Shown: positions 38,437 through 48,274, numbered from the stretch's first letter. The stretch is DNA of 64,000 nucleotides from Bacteroidota bacterium (GCA_016714535.1 JADKDR010000006.1:62001-126000), one strand, 5' to 3'. Made by a program: numbers and translations. The notes: generated by a model not told the origin, from the sequence alone.

Positions 38437-39384
38437 TTAATAAATTATAAATTTTTTAGTTACAGTTTTATTGGCTGACTGCAAAACAGCAAAGTAAATG
38501 CCTTGTGCAAGTTCAGGCAGAAGAATTTGTGTGGGTTGTTTAAGAATTTCCTCTAAGCAAATATTACCGTTTACATTAATTATGGAAAGATAAAGATAAT
38601 TTGTATTTTTAAAATGTACATCCAACTTATTACTTTTTTGTATATAAAAAATACTTTCTTCATAAAGAGAAATATCAGGCAACCCCACATTGCAATTTCC
38701 ATTTGTGCAAAAAACATTTACACTATCAATGAAATAATAAGCATAACCAAACTGGCCTATTGGTGCAGAAATAACAGCTGTATCTGTGTGGCTATCATCA
38801 AAAAAATTGCCAATATACATGTGTGTATATGCAGAGTCAGCAACAAAATTCCACTCCAGCAAAACCCAATTTAATGTATCTGTAATAATGTTTGCCGTAT
38901 AAACACTTGCATAATTATTTATATCGCTATTGGTATACGTTGAAATTTGGTTGGTTGTGAAACGTATACCTAATTTATTACTTGCGGAGCAATTGTAGGA
39001 TTGATTGGTCCAATTCCCTCTACTAACCCGCATTGAAATATTATAAGTATTCCCCACAATCAATGTATCTAATAGAGTAACCCCAAATATCTCGCGACCA
39101 AAAGTATACCATACATACGTCAATAGGCCCATATATGCATTGCCATCAAAATTATTTTGATAGCCGCAGAAGTTATCGGGAATACTTACTGGATAAGGCG
39201 CACATGTATTATAATAATCTGGCGACTCTAAAACACCATGCCACCCAACACAACTATCTACTTGGCTTGTATTGTTGGGGCAACTTATATACTGCTCAAA
39301 ACTCGGATTAGGCACCAAATTAACTTGCGCTTGCAAACCAAGCATACAACATACCATACCACAAAGCAAAATGTACTTTACCAT
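38437..39384 (-). CDS. Secreted protein with NLVPNPSFE domain and T9SS-like tail
   Basis: The 315-residue protein has a signal peptide (MVKYILLCGMVCCMLGLQAQ) followed directly by VNLVPNPSFEQYISCPNN, the opening of a galactose-binding-like domain common in Bacteroidota surface proteins. Several Asn/Tyr-rich strands follow (TLLDTLIVGNTYNISMRVSR, WVLLEWNFVADSAYTHMYIG). The end (DVHFKNTNYLYLSIINVNGN, LAQGIYFAVLQSANKTVTKK, FIIY) looks like a T9SS type A sorting domain. It lies 12 bp upstream of the S74 protein, so the two are probably co-transcribed and may act together at the surface. Confidence 0.8.
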   Translation of the reverse strand: MVKYILLCGMVCCMLGLQAQVNLVPNPSFEQYISCPNNTSQVDSCVGWHGVLESPDYYNTCAPYPVSIPDNFCGYQNNFDGNAYMGLLTYVWYTFGREIFGVTLLDTLIVGNTYNISMRVSRGNWTNQSYNCSASNKLGIRFTTNQISTYTNSDINNYASVYTANIITDTLNWVLLEWNFVADSAYTHMYIGNFFDDSHTDTAVISAPIGQFGYAYYFIDSVNVFCTNGNCNVGLPDISLYEESIFYIQKSNKLDVHFKNTNYLYLSIINVNGNICLEEILKQPTQILLPELAQGIYFAVLQSANKTVTKKFIIY

Positions 39385-39940
39385 AGTAAGAATTTATTAG
39401 TTTTTAATTTTTATAAAAATACGCATTGCATGCTTGCAATGTTTGTATTAATAATATTTTTTTTGGCTGTGATTTGGTTTAAAGTTGACTCGTTTAATAA
39501 TTTGTAAAAGGGGTACTGTACATTCAGTTATTCGAGATGTTCCAATGGGGATCTCACAGAATAGATAAAAAAGATTTTTATCTTTAAACAAATGACCCTT
39601 ACAACAACCTACTTATACTATCATAAAATTTACTTCAACTATTATTTTTTTATTCTTGCTCAGTGGTTCGATTAGCAGCCTTTTGTTGATTTTTGCTCGT
39701 TATGTAAATGCCCAAATAACAGACAAGATATTCAGGTTGAGCATTTCAAATCGTACTATGTACACTTCGAGATGCTGCTGCACGAGCATTTCGAAGCGTA
39801 GCTTCGTTTATCTATACTTTCGATATTTTATTTAAAAAATATTCGCCTTCATTACAAAATGTAATTTATACTTTCGCTGCTCTGTATTAGATTTACAGCC
39901 TTAGCAATAAAATTAAAAAAGAACATTGACCAAGAAAAAG
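39385..39940. other. Intergenic region with one small hairpin
   Basis: This AT-rich gene-free spacer is between divergent genes. It holds a perfect CGAAGC-GTA-GCTTCG hairpin at about 39,796-39,810 and nothing else recognisable. A plus-strand frame of 89 codons (39,238-39,507) overlaps the secreted gene and does not look coding. Confidence 0.4.
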
Positions 39941-40522
39941 ATGATAGCAGTAGGCAACACATTGGTATCGCGCGATGTGGTAGAAAAGGAATTCGTTTGT
40001 GACCTTGCCAAATGCAAAGGTGCATGCTGTATTGCCGGAGAGAGTGGCGCACCATTATTAGAAAGCGAATTGGCCATTTTAGATAAAATTTACCCTAAGA
40101 TAGAATCCTATCTTACCGAGCGTGGCAAAGCAGCCATTGCCAAGCAAGGCAAGTATCTGATAGACAAAGATGGCGAACATGTAACTCCCCTGATTAATGA
40201 GGTGGAAGAATGTGCTTATACCATCTACGATGAGCATAATGTAGCCAAATGCGGGATAGAAAAGGCCTGGCATGATGGCAAAATAGCCTTTCGCAAACCG
40301 ATATCGTGTCATTTATACCCTATAAGAATTACCTATTACAAGGATTACGATGCCATTAATTACGAGCGTTGGGATGTATGCAAGGCGGCCTGCAAGCTTG
40401 GTGCACAGTTGCAGGTGCCGGTTTATACATTTGTAAAAGATGCATTGATTGTAAAGTATGGACAGGCCTGGTATGATGAATTAGACACTATAGCCAAGGC
40501 GATGGAAGCTGATAAAGGTTGA
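39941..40522 (+). CDS. DUF3109 family cysteine-rich protein
   Basis: The 193-residue protein matches DUF3109, common in Bacteroidota and related to the YkgJ-type Cys-cluster proteins. The cysteine motif CDLAKCKGACC is near residue 20, followed by C-containing segments EECAYTIYDEHNVAKCGIEKAW, ISCHLYPIRITYY and WDVCKAACKLG, probably binding a metal or an Fe-S cluster. Its function is not known. The frame opens at a TTG at 39,926, but MIAVGNTLVSRDVV at 39,941 fits the family start better. It is cytosolic with no signal peptide. Confidence 0.88.
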   Translation: MIAVGNTLVSRDVVEKEFVCDLAKCKGACCIAGESGAPLLESELAILDKIYPKIESYLTERGKAAIAKQGKYLIDKDGEHVTPLINEVEECAYTIYDEHNVAKCGIEKAWHDGKIAFRKPISCHLYPIRITYYKDYDAINYERWDVCKAACKLGAQLQVPVYTFVKDALIVKYGQAWYDELDTIAKAMEADKG

Positions 40523-40595
40523 TTCTTTAATCCATTTGCTTAAATTTAGTCCTAATTACCTTTATTTCTGCAATTTTTACTTTTAAAATCATTTA

Positions 40596-40603
40596 TATAT
40601 TTG
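40596..40603 (+). promoter_or_regulatory. Candidate promoter (-7 element) of the PpiD-like gene
   Basis: TATATTTG followed by CGC matches TAnnTTTG. A leader of about 55 nt separates it from the ATG at 40,666. Confidence 0.5.
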
Positions 40604-40665
40604 CGCCCTCCATTTTTTATGGGGTAGTAAACAATTATATTTTAAAACTATATTTTTTTTAAGCA

Positions 40666-42780
40666 ATGGCAATTATTGGTAGAATTCGCAACCGGATGGG
40701 AACATGGATCGTGTTTTTTGTAGGATTTGCATTATTGGCTTTTATTGTAAATGATTTTTTCATGGGCAATAGCTCCATGTTGGGCAACAATGAAGAGCGT
40801 AACAGCATAGCTATGGTAGCAGGCAAGCCGCTTGACCGCTTAGCATTTGATTCCCGTGTTAGCGATGGTATCGAAAACGTAAAAGCTCAGCAACAAAAAA
40901 CAGAGGTAGATGCACAAACTACTGACATGGTGCGCGATCAGGTATATAATGATATGTTGCGCGAAGCAGTTATGTCTCCACAATTTGAAAAATTAGGGCT
41001 TATCGTGACTGATGATGAATTAAACGACATGGTACTTGGTAATAACATTGATCAGGAAATAATTCGTGCATTTAGTAATCAGCAAACAGGTCAGTTTATG
41101 AAAGATCAGATTGCTCCCTACCTAAAAAGCCTGAACGAAGCAGGTACCGACCCTGAAAAGTTGAAAGCTAAAAAACAATGGGTAAATTTTGAAAAGCAAT
41201 TACTTAAAAAACGCCTTGACGAAAAATACAACGAAATGGTGAAAGGCGGAATGTTTGTAACTAGCGAAGAAGCTAAGACTGAATATGCCAACCGCATGAG
41301 TAGCTCTGACATACGCGCTGTTGCACTTACTTATAATACGATAGTTGATAGCACCGTTGCAGTAACCGATGAAGAACTGAATAAATACTACAACGAGAAT
41401 CAGTACAAATATCAGAGCTATGATGATACACGCTCAATGAAATTTATCTCTTATGACATACAGCCAAGTGCCGAAGATCAGCAAATGGTGATTCAGGATA
41501 TGGCCAACCTATCAACTCAGTTTTTAAAAACTTCCAATGATTCGTCTTTCGCAAGCACCAACAGTGATGAACCACCAAACTTTACATATCGCAATAAGGG
41601 TGCATTTAGTCCCTACCTCGATTCGGTAGTGTTTAACAAACCTGTAGGAAGCATAATTGGACCAATATTCGAAAATCAGGCTATGCGTATGGCTAAGGTG
41701 TTAGGATTTAAAGTGATGCACGATTCAGTTAAAGTGCGTCACATTCTATTAAGCCTGCAAAATCCTGCAGACAGTGCGGCAATAAAAAACCAGGCCGACT
41801 CATTAATAGGTGCATTAAAAGGCGGTACGCCTTTTGAATTAGCAGCCATGAGCATGTCGCAAGACCCGGGGTCTAAAGAAAAAGGTGGTGACCTTGGTTG
41901 GGTAACTCCTGATGTTGGCTTTGTTCCCGAATTTAAAGAAGCAACTTTTAATGGAAAAATAAACGAACTTCAATTAGTAAAATCACAGTTTGGATATCAC
42001 ATTATTCAGATAACTGATCAAAAGAATATGTCGAGTCGTGCAATCGTTGCCGAAGTAGTGCGCAGCATTCGCCCAACCAATAAGACCTATGAAATTGTGC
42101 GTCAGCGTGCCAATGAATTTGCCGGAAAAAATCAAACTAGCGATGCTTTTGAAACAGCCGCAAAAGCGCAAAATTTATTCTTACGTCCGGCAGATAATAT
42201 TACTTCCAGTTCTAAATTCATTCCAGGCCTTGGACAGAACTGTCGCGAAGTAGTACAATGGATGTACAATGCTAAGCAGGGAGATGTTTCTACTCCGATA
42301 CGTGTTGATGAAAAGTACGTTATTGCCATACTAACTGCAATAAATAACAAAGGAGTAAAACCGCTTGATAATGTGCGTAAAGAGGTAGAAGCAGAAGTAC
42401 GCAAACAGAAAAAAGCACAACAGTTTATAGAAAAGATGAGTGGTGCTGCCAACATCGATGCCCTTGCTCAAAAGTTAGGTAGCATGGCAGATACGATTCC
42501 AAATGTAAATTTTGCAAATCCTAATATTGGACGCTATGGAATGGAGCCAAATGTTGCCGCAATAGCAAGCACGCTTAAAGCCGGCCAAACATCAAAACCT
42601 GTAAAAGGTGCTCAGGGCGTATATGTAATTAGCGCCTATAAAGTAAATGCTGCAGGTGCCAACGATGGCAAAGACACTAAGAACCAAATGATGATGATGT
42701 TCGGTAACCGCGTTTATCAGGCATTTGAATCGCTCAAGGAAAAAGCCAATGTGAAAGATAACCGCGCGTTGTTTTTTTAA
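40666..42780 (+). CDS. ppiD: PpiD/SurA-like membrane-anchored peptidyl-prolyl isomerase
   Basis: The 704-residue protein begins MAIIGRIRNRMGTWIVFFVG with one membrane helix at about residues 14-33, so it is a periplasmic foldase anchored in the inner membrane. A SurA_N-like chaperone region of about 45-240 is followed by a parvulin (PpiC) domain at about 355-455 (VKVRHILLSL, DPGSKEKGGDLGWV, VKSQFGYHIIQITD). A C-terminal region with weaker similarity to a second rotamase module (GQNCREVVQWMYNAKQGDV, PIRVDEKYVIAIL) lies at about 515-570. Such proteins help newly exported outer-membrane proteins fold. It has its own promoter and a strong terminator. Confidence 0.93.
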   Translation: MAIIGRIRNRMGTWIVFFVGFALLAFIVNDFFMGNSSMLGNNEERNSIAMVAGKPLDRLAFDSRVSDGIENVKAQQQKTEVDAQTTDMVRDQVYNDMLREAVMSPQFEKLGLIVTDDELNDMVLGNNIDQEIIRAFSNQQTGQFMKDQIAPYLKSLNEAGTDPEKLKAKKQWVNFEKQLLKKRLDEKYNEMVKGGMFVTSEEAKTEYANRMSSSDIRAVALTYNTIVDSTVAVTDEELNKYYNENQYKYQSYDDTRSMKFISYDIQPSAEDQQMVIQDMANLSTQFLKTSNDSSFASTNSDEPPNFTYRNKGAFSPYLDSVVFNKPVGSIIGPIFENQAMRMAKVLGFKVMHDSVKVRHILLSLQNPADSAAIKNQADSLIGALKGGTPFELAAMSMSQDPGSKEKGGDLGWVTPDVGFVPEFKEATFNGKINELQLVKSQFGYHIIQITDQKNMSSRAIVAEVVRSIRPTNKTYEIVRQRANEFAGKNQTSDAFETAAKAQNLFLRPADNITSSSKFIPGLGQNCREVVQWMYNAKQGDVSTPIRVDEKYVIAILTAINNKGVKPLDNVRKEVEAEVRKQKKAQQFIEKMSGAANIDALAQKLGSMADTIPNVNFANPNIGRYGMEPNVAAIASTLKAGQTSKPVKGAQGVYVISAYKVNAAGANDGKDTKNQMMMMFGNRVYQAFESLKEKANVKDNRALFF

Positions 42781-42810
42781 ATCAAATTTTCAATAAAAAA
42801 ATATAGGATG

Positions 42811-42840
42811 AACCCGAACAAATTGTTCGGGTTTTTTTTT
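42811..42840 (+). terminator. Intrinsic terminator after the PpiD-like gene
   Basis: AACCCGAAC (42,811-42,819) pairs with GTTCGGGTT (42,825-42,833) around a 5-nt loop, followed by a run of T. It also separates the PpiD-like gene from the convergent permease. Confidence 0.9.
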
Positions 42841-42849
42841 GGCAACAAG

Positions 42850-44067
42850 TCATTCAAATCGTATGGCATTAATTGCTTTCATGCGGCTTACCCACCACAC
42901 CGGAAGCAACAGGAACAAAAAACTTATAACAAAGGTTCCTAAGTTAACCATGAGTATATACGTTAGGTCGAAATCGATGGGGGCAGTATCGAGGTAGTAG
43001 TCCTTTTTGCTAAGCTTAACAATGTTAAAATGCTTTTGAATAAATGCCAACCCCAGCCCTATTACATTACCAAGCAACAAGCCTACACCAATTAGGTAGG
43101 CTGCAATGGTAGCAAACATGCCTGCAATGGTAGTGCGACCTGCACCAAGACTTTGTAATATGCCAATAGTAGGAGTGTTGTCCAAAATTAAAATCAATAA
43201 GGCGGCAATCATATTTACACAAGCAATAATAATCATTAACACCAAAATGATGGTCACATTGCTATTAATTAAATTAAGCCAGCTAAACAATTGCGGAAAA
43301 CGCTGTGTGATGCTTTCGGCAACAAGTGTATTACCGGTTTTATTGTAAATGGCGGTAGTGGTTTCAGCAATGCGATCTTTGTCTTTCACAAAAACTTCGT
43401 AACCTCCTATTTCACCCTGCTCCCAATTGTTTAATTTCTGAATGTGTCGTATATCACACATTACATAATTGTTGTCAAACTCTTCGAGGCCGGTATTGTA
43501 AATGGCTGCCACGGCCCACTTACGGACTCGCGGAGGTTGTTCCACAAAATAAAACAATACCTGACTTCCAATTTCAAGTTTCATTTGATTGGCAATAGTT
43601 TCGCTTATTACCACCTCATTACTTACTGCGCTATCAAAGGTGGGCAACTTGCCTTTTACCAACGATGTGGTTATAAAATCGGGTTGGTAATCGCTATCGC
43701 ATCCTTTAAGCACAATGCCTTGCAAATCATCGCCCGACTTAATAATGCCCGGCTTTATAGCAAATGCTGACAGGTGAGCAATGTTAGCAAACTTTGATAA
43801 TGCTGCCACAGGTACACTATCCCTATGTATCGGATTCATGAGGTACGAATCATTATTATCAAAATTTTTTATAATAATATCACCTGCAAAACCACATACC
43901 TTATTGGTTATTTCCTTTTTAAATCCGCTTACACTAAGCACTGCAACCAACATTACTGCAAGGCTTAAGGCCACACTCCAAATTGCAATATTGATAACCG
44001 GATTGCTAAGTGTTTTACCTCGCTTGCCGGCCAATATTTTCTTTGCTAAATAAAATGCTGTATTCAT
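42850..44067 (-). CDS. LolC/E-like ABC transporter permease
   Basis: The 405-residue inner-membrane protein has the MacB/FtsX-type permease plan. One helix after MNTAFYLAKKILAG (about residues 28-50) leads to a large periplasmic domain (55-265), and three more helices follow at about 270-295, 315-345 and 370-395 (IILVLMIIIACVNMIAAL, LQSLGAGRTTIAGMF). It ends with the typical RMKAINAIRFE. LolC/E proteins extract lipoproteins from the inner membrane, which in Bacteroidota is a common annotation for this family. The ATPase partner (LolD) is not adjacent, so the role is inferred. Confidence 0.88.
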   Translation of the reverse strand: MNTAFYLAKKILAGKRGKTLSNPVINIAIWSVALSLAVMLVAVLSVSGFKKEITNKVCGFAGDIIIKNFDNNDSYLMNPIHRDSVPVAALSKFANIAHLSAFAIKPGIIKSGDDLQGIVLKGCDSDYQPDFITTSLVKGKLPTFDSAVSNEVVISETIANQMKLEIGSQVLFYFVEQPPRVRKWAVAAIYNTGLEEFDNNYVMCDIRHIQKLNNWEQGEIGGYEVFVKDKDRIAETTTAIYNKTGNTLVAESITQRFPQLFSWLNLINSNVTIILVLMIIIACVNMIAALLILILDNTPTIGILQSLGAGRTTIAGMFATIAAYLIGVGLLLGNVIGLGLAFIQKHFNIVKLSKKDYYLDTAPIDFDLTYILMVNLGTFVISFLFLLLPVWWVSRMKAINAIRFE

Positions 44068-44237
44068 GCGTGGACAAAGTAAAATATAAAATGCAATTGA
44101 TGCATCTTAAATAATTGCTACCGGGGAGGAAAGGAAATTTACATTCCCCATAATTGTTATCAAATTAATGTAAGAAAGGGTACGCAATGCCAACATAATA
44201 TTCATATTTGCGCTCATAAAAAACTACTAAGCTTTAT

Positions 44238-45041
44238 ATGAATTTATCTGATTTATTGTTACAAGCTGTTAAGGCATCTATCAAAGCCGGAGCAGAAATT
44301 TTGGATGTATATGCCCAACCAATCAATGTTGAAATCAAAGATGATAAGTCACCATTGACGGAGGCTGACAAACGTTCGCATCAAGCCATTATGGCTGCGT
44401 TGCAACCACTCGGCATACAGATTATGAGCGAAGAAGGCAAAGCAATAGCTTTTGCCGAACGCAAAGACTGGGAATATTATTGGCTCATAGACCCTTTGGA
44501 TGGCACCAAGGAATTTATCAAACGCAATGGGGAGTTTACTGTAAACATTGCGCTTATCAACAAAGGGCGAGCTATAGCAGGTGTAATTTATGTCCCTGTT
44601 CTTAATGAATTATTTTTTGCTGCCGAAGGTACAGGTGCTTATAAGATAGAGAATTATGATAACGCCTCTCAACCTGCAACACTTGATGCATTAAAAGCAC
44701 ACGCACGCAAACTTGATGGCAATGTGAGCGCAACAGCATTTACGGTAGTAGCCAGCAGGTCGCACCTCACACCCGAAACCGAAGCCTTGATAAATGACTT
44801 ACGCACCAAACATGGCACTATTGAGATGGTAAGCAAAGGCAGCTCGCTCAAGTTATGTTTAGTGGCCGAAGGCAAAGCTAACATCTATCCACGCCTTGCC
44901 CCTACCATGGAATGGGATACAGCCGCAGGTCAGGCCATTTGCGAACAGGCCGGATGCACCGTAATTAATTACCATTCGCAACAACCCATGCAATATAACA
45001 AAGAGGATTTGCTCAATCCCTGGTTTGTTGTGTCACGATAA
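44238..45041 (+). CDS. cysQ: 3'(2'),5'-bisphosphate nucleotidase
   Basis: The 267-residue inositol monophosphatase-fold enzyme has the CysQ signatures: the early acidic site DDKSPLTEADKRSH, EEGKAI, the metal-binding DPLDGTKEFIKRNGEFTVNI, VASRSHLTPETEAL, GSSLKLCLVAEGKANIYPR and the C-terminal TMEWDTAAGQAI. It splits 3'-phosphoadenosine 5'-phosphate (PAP) into AMP and phosphate; PAP is the by-product of PAPS-dependent sulfation. The next gene, 24 bp downstream, encodes a flippase-sulfotransferase fusion, so here CysQ probably supports sulfotransfer by removing its inhibitory product. The upstream -7-like sequence (CATATTTG, 44,203-44,210) is imperfect. Confidence 0.95.
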   Translation: MNLSDLLLQAVKASIKAGAEILDVYAQPINVEIKDDKSPLTEADKRSHQAIMAALQPLGIQIMSEEGKAIAFAERKDWEYYWLIDPLDGTKEFIKRNGEFTVNIALINKGRAIAGVIYVPVLNELFFAAEGTGAYKIENYDNASQPATLDALKAHARKLDGNVSATAFTVVASRSHLTPETEALINDLRTKHGTIEMVSKGSSLKLCLVAEGKANIYPRLAPTMEWDTAAGQAICEQAGCTVINYHSQQPMQYNKEDLLNPWFVVSR

Positions 45042-45065
45042 CCATATACGTTTTGTTGCTACTAA

Positions 45066-47372
45066 ATGATTGATTTTTTAAATAAAAAGGTAAAGCGCCA
45101 GTTTAAAGAAAAGGGTTTTAAGGAACTGGTTTTTGGCAGTGCCACTACGTTTGCATTACGCGTATTGGGTATGCTTGCAGGGGCTCTTTTTACTTTTATA
45201 ATGGCTAAATTATTTGGTGCAAGTACGGTGGGCGCATTTCACCTTTCGCAAACGGTGTTGTTACTTTTCACCATCCTTTCCAAACTGGGAATGGACACTG
45301 CCATTGTTAAGTTATTTTCTCAAAATATTGTTTATAATAATTGGCCCAAGGTGCTTGGGATTTACAATCGTGTTATAGCTACTACCATTCCACTTGGAAT
45401 TTTTTGGGGCGTAGTTCTTTATTTTACATCGGGGTTAATAGCGGAATATGTTTTTAATAAGCCCTATCTCGAAGATTATTTAAAAATAATTTCCATTGGT
45501 ATTTTACCAATGAGCCTTCGCTTTATAAACAGTGAGTGCTATCGTGGTATGCGTCAGCTGCGCCTGTATGCATATAGTCAAAATGTTTCTTACTTTATCT
45601 ACTCACTGGTAGTAATGAGCATTCTCTACTATGTGTTAAAAGACCAAAACAAATTTGTACCTAATATCAGTTTCGTAATTGCGCTGGGAATTCTTGCCGT
45701 GTCAAGTTCATTTTCGGTTTCGAAAAAAATAAAAGCGCAGGTAGGCGACAAGGAAGCCATACCAGTGCAAAAAAGAGAGATTCTTAAAACATCATTACCC
45801 ATGATGTTAAGCAATAGTATGATGCAGATATCGGGGTGGATAAACACCTTGTTTCTGGGATATTATTGCACCGATGCCGATGTAGGTATTTATCGCGTGG
45901 TATTGCATGTGGCTACGGTTTGTGCTTTTATTTTAGTTTCAATTAATAGTGTAGCTGCACCGCGCTTTGCGCAGTTATATGCTAAGCGCGATATGCTAGG
46001 CCTTGCAAGGGCAGCACGTCAAACTTCAGCAGTTAACTTTTTTGCATCGATTCCCATTTTTCTACTCATCATCGTTTTTAGAGAGCGCATAATGGGATAC
46101 TTTGGGGCTGAGTTTGCCATTGGTGCGCAGGTATTGCTTTTTAATATGGCAGGACAGTTTATGAATATCTTTTGTGGATCGGTAGGCAGCTTTCTTAATA
46201 TGACCGGCCGCGAAAAAGAATTCCAGAACATCCTCATCATCAGTACGGTGATTAATCTCATAAGCTGCATGATTTTTATTCCCATGTATGGCTTAATGGG
46301 AAGCGCTATTTGTACCATGCTTTTTATGAGCAGTTGGAATATTATTTCAGCCATTTACATTTATTACAAGTATAAGATACAAACTTTCTACTGGCCTTTT
46401 ACCGGACGTATTAATGAAGATGTGGTTTTAAAGTCACCACTATTAAAGGATGAAATAGACCTTGAACGACTAGGTAAAAAATTGCCTTTAAACTATGAAG
46501 TGCCAAAGGTAGATGTAGCTATTGTTGGTATACAAAAAGCAGCCACATCATCCCTTAAACATTATATAGGCGAGCACCCCGATATGGTAACACATGATAG
46601 GCTTGAGTTTACTTTTTTTGTAAACGATAAAGAGTACGAACAGGGTTACGAAGAATGGTACCGCAACGATTTTGATACTGCTATAGGAGCTGACAAGCGG
46701 GTACTGATTAAAAACGTGGGCATCGTTTTTTGGGAAGAAGCTATGGTGCGTCTGAGCGAACACAATCCGGATGTAAAGGTAATATTACTGTTGCGCAATC
46801 CGGTTGATCGCGCTTACTCTGCCTATTGGTATGGTCGCAATAAAGCTGTAGAAACATTGCCTACATTTGAAGAAGCATTGGACGCTTCGCCAACACGTTT
46901 CAAACGAAAATCCGATATCAGCATCACCTCCTACTATGAACAAGGACATTACTATGACCTGATTAAGCGCATGGAAAAATATTTTCCGAAGGAAAATATT
47001 AAAATAGTTTTTCAGGAAGACCTGCAAAAAGAACCTGCTGCCCTTATGCATGATGTATATCAATTTTTAAAACTCGATACCGGTTATACGCCCGATGTAT
47101 CTAAAAGATATAATGAATCGGCTTCGGCCAAGTTGGGCATTGTAAATAAAATTTTTAATTCAGACGATTCTATTCTTAAGCAACTACTTCAACTTGTACC
47201 TTATTCGGTGCGCAATCAGCTCAAGAAAAAGATTAAAATGATTAATCAGAAAAAATTTACACAACCTTCTATGAATATTGAAACCAGAAAAAAACTCATA
47301 GAATACTATAAACCATATAACAAACAATTAGGCAATTATATAGGACGCGATTTAAGTTTTTGGGATAAGTAA
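45066..47372 (+). CDS. Wzx-like glycan flippase fused to a sulfotransferase
   Basis: The 768-residue protein joins two normally separate functions. Residues 1-450 are a polysaccharide export (Wzx/MATE-like) membrane domain with about 12 helices (FGSATTFALRVLGMLAGALF, VSINSVAAPRFAQLYAKRDM, GQFMNIFCGSVGSFLNMTGR). Residues from about 475 are a PAPS-dependent sulfotransferase. The 5'-phosphosulfate loop is VAIVGIQKAATSSLKHYIG near 486, with the catalytic-type lysine, and the 3'-phosphate site is VILLLRNPVDRAYSAYWYG near 574. An even helix count leaves the second domain in the cytosol, where PAPS is found. It follows cysQ by 24 bp and ends cleanly. It probably sulfates a surface glycan or lipid-linked sugar before or during export. 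The substrate is unknown. Confidence 0.9.
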   Translation: MIDFLNKKVKRQFKEKGFKELVFGSATTFALRVLGMLAGALFTFIMAKLFGASTVGAFHLSQTVLLLFTILSKLGMDTAIVKLFSQNIVYNNWPKVLGIYNRVIATTIPLGIFWGVVLYFTSGLIAEYVFNKPYLEDYLKIISIGILPMSLRFINSECYRGMRQLRLYAYSQNVSYFIYSLVVMSILYYVLKDQNKFVPNISFVIALGILAVSSSFSVSKKIKAQVGDKEAIPVQKREILKTSLPMMLSNSMMQISGWINTLFLGYYCTDADVGIYRVVLHVATVCAFILVSINSVAAPRFAQLYAKRDMLGLARAARQTSAVNFFASIPIFLLIIVFRERIMGYFGAEFAIGAQVLLFNMAGQFMNIFCGSVGSFLNMTGREKEFQNILIISTVINLISCMIFIPMYGLMGSAICTMLFMSSWNIISAIYIYYKYKIQTFYWPFTGRINEDVVLKSPLLKDEIDLERLGKKLPLNYEVPKVDVAIVGIQKAATSSLKHYIGEHPDMVTHDRLEFTFFVNDKEYEQGYEEWYRNDFDTAIGADKRVLIKNVGIVFWEEAMVRLSEHNPDVKVILLLRNPVDRAYSAYWYGRNKAVETLPTFEEALDASPTRFKRKSDISITSYYEQGHYYDLIKRMEKYFPKENIKIVFQEDLQKEPAALMHDVYQFLKLDTGYTPDVSKRYNESASAKLGIVNKIFNSDDSILKQLLQLVPYSVRNQLKKKIKMINQKKFTQPSMNIETRKKLIEYYKPYNKQLGNYIGRDLSFWDK

Positions 47373-47495
47373 ATTGCTACTGTACCTATTCACCTAATTT
47401 TTTAAAACCACAGAAATGGCCAACTGGGCAATGACCTGGTGTAATAAGAAAAGTTTCCAACTAATTCCCTTTCTGAGGAATTTATTATTTTACAT

Positions 47496-47503
47496 TACAT
47501 TTG
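47496..47503 (+). promoter_or_regulatory. Candidate promoter of the OMP-M23-YraN operon
   Basis: TACATTTG followed by CCCT matches TAnnTTTG only a few bases before the ATG at 47,508. Transcripts would have a very short leader, or the true start would be further in. Confidence 0.35.
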
Positions 47504-47507
47504 CCCT

Positions 47508-48260
47508 ATGAGTCGTTATTTAATAGCCTTACTAATTTGTGTTAGTGCACTTGCAAGTGCAGGGCAAAGCAGCATTCGTGATAGTGTAATCAATTTATCA
47601 GCCATAAATCTTAGTTACGGTTACTATTTACCCTTTGCCGATATGGGCGAGCGCTTTGGAGGTTTTTCGAATGTGCATGCGAGCTACAATATTAAGACGC
47701 GTAAAAACTGGATGCTAAGTGCTGAAGGTGGTCTTATGTTTGGCAATCAAATTGAAGTAGACAGTATGTTCAAGAACATAAGCACCAGCGATGGACAAAT
47801 TATTGGTAATGATGGCAAGGCGGCTACTGTTCGTGTTTATCAAAGAGGGTATACTATTACAGTTAATGGAGGAAAATTATTTCCTATTGGTAAACCAAAT
47901 AAAAATTCGGGAGTAGTGGTAATGGTAGGTGCCGGTTTTGTGCAACATAAAATCAGGATCGAAACACTTGGCAACACGGTAGAATATTTAAATAAGCAAT
48001 ACAAGAAAGGTTATGACCGCCTTACCAATGGATTGCTGATAAGGCAATACATCGGCTATCAATATCTGGGCAATAAGCAGTTGGTAAATTTTCATTTTGG
48101 AATAGATATAAACCAAGGATTTACACAAGGCCGAAGGAGCTATTTATTCGAAACCGGCTTGCCAGACAATGCCAAACGCACCGAACTATTTATAGGTATA
48201 CGTGCCGGCTGGTCGCTACCACTGTATAAAAGAGCGAGCGATAAGTTTTATGTTGATTAA
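47508..48260 (+). CDS. Predicted outer-membrane beta-barrel protein
   Basis: The 250-residue protein has a signal peptide (MSRYLIALLICVSALASAGQ) and a run of amphipathic beta-strands (INLSYGYYLPFADMGERFGG, WMLSAEGGLMFGN, GVVVMVGAGFVQHKIRIE, NFHFGIDINQGFTQGRRSY, TELFIGIRAGWSLPLYK). It is like small barrel proteins of unknown function found in Bacteroidota. It heads an apparent operon with the M23 peptidase (14-bp gap) and YraN (15-bp gap), so it may link envelope growth and outer-membrane assembly. No function is assigned. Confidence 0.78.
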   Translation: MSRYLIALLICVSALASAGQSSIRDSVINLSAINLSYGYYLPFADMGERFGGFSNVHASYNIKTRKNWMLSAEGGLMFGNQIEVDSMFKNISTSDGQIIGNDGKAATVRVYQRGYTITVNGGKLFPIGKPNKNSGVVVMVGAGFVQHKIRIETLGNTVEYLNKQYKKGYDRLTNGLLIRQYIGYQYLGNKQLVNFHFGIDINQGFTQGRRSYLFETGLPDNAKRTELFIGIRAGWSLPLYKRASDKFYVD

Positions 48261-48274
48261 CCGGGAATAGTCAA

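Noticed and set aside
39238..39507. 89-codon plus-strand frame
   Set aside because: It lies mostly antisense to the secreted protein gene, and its hydrophobic end reads AT-rich spacer.
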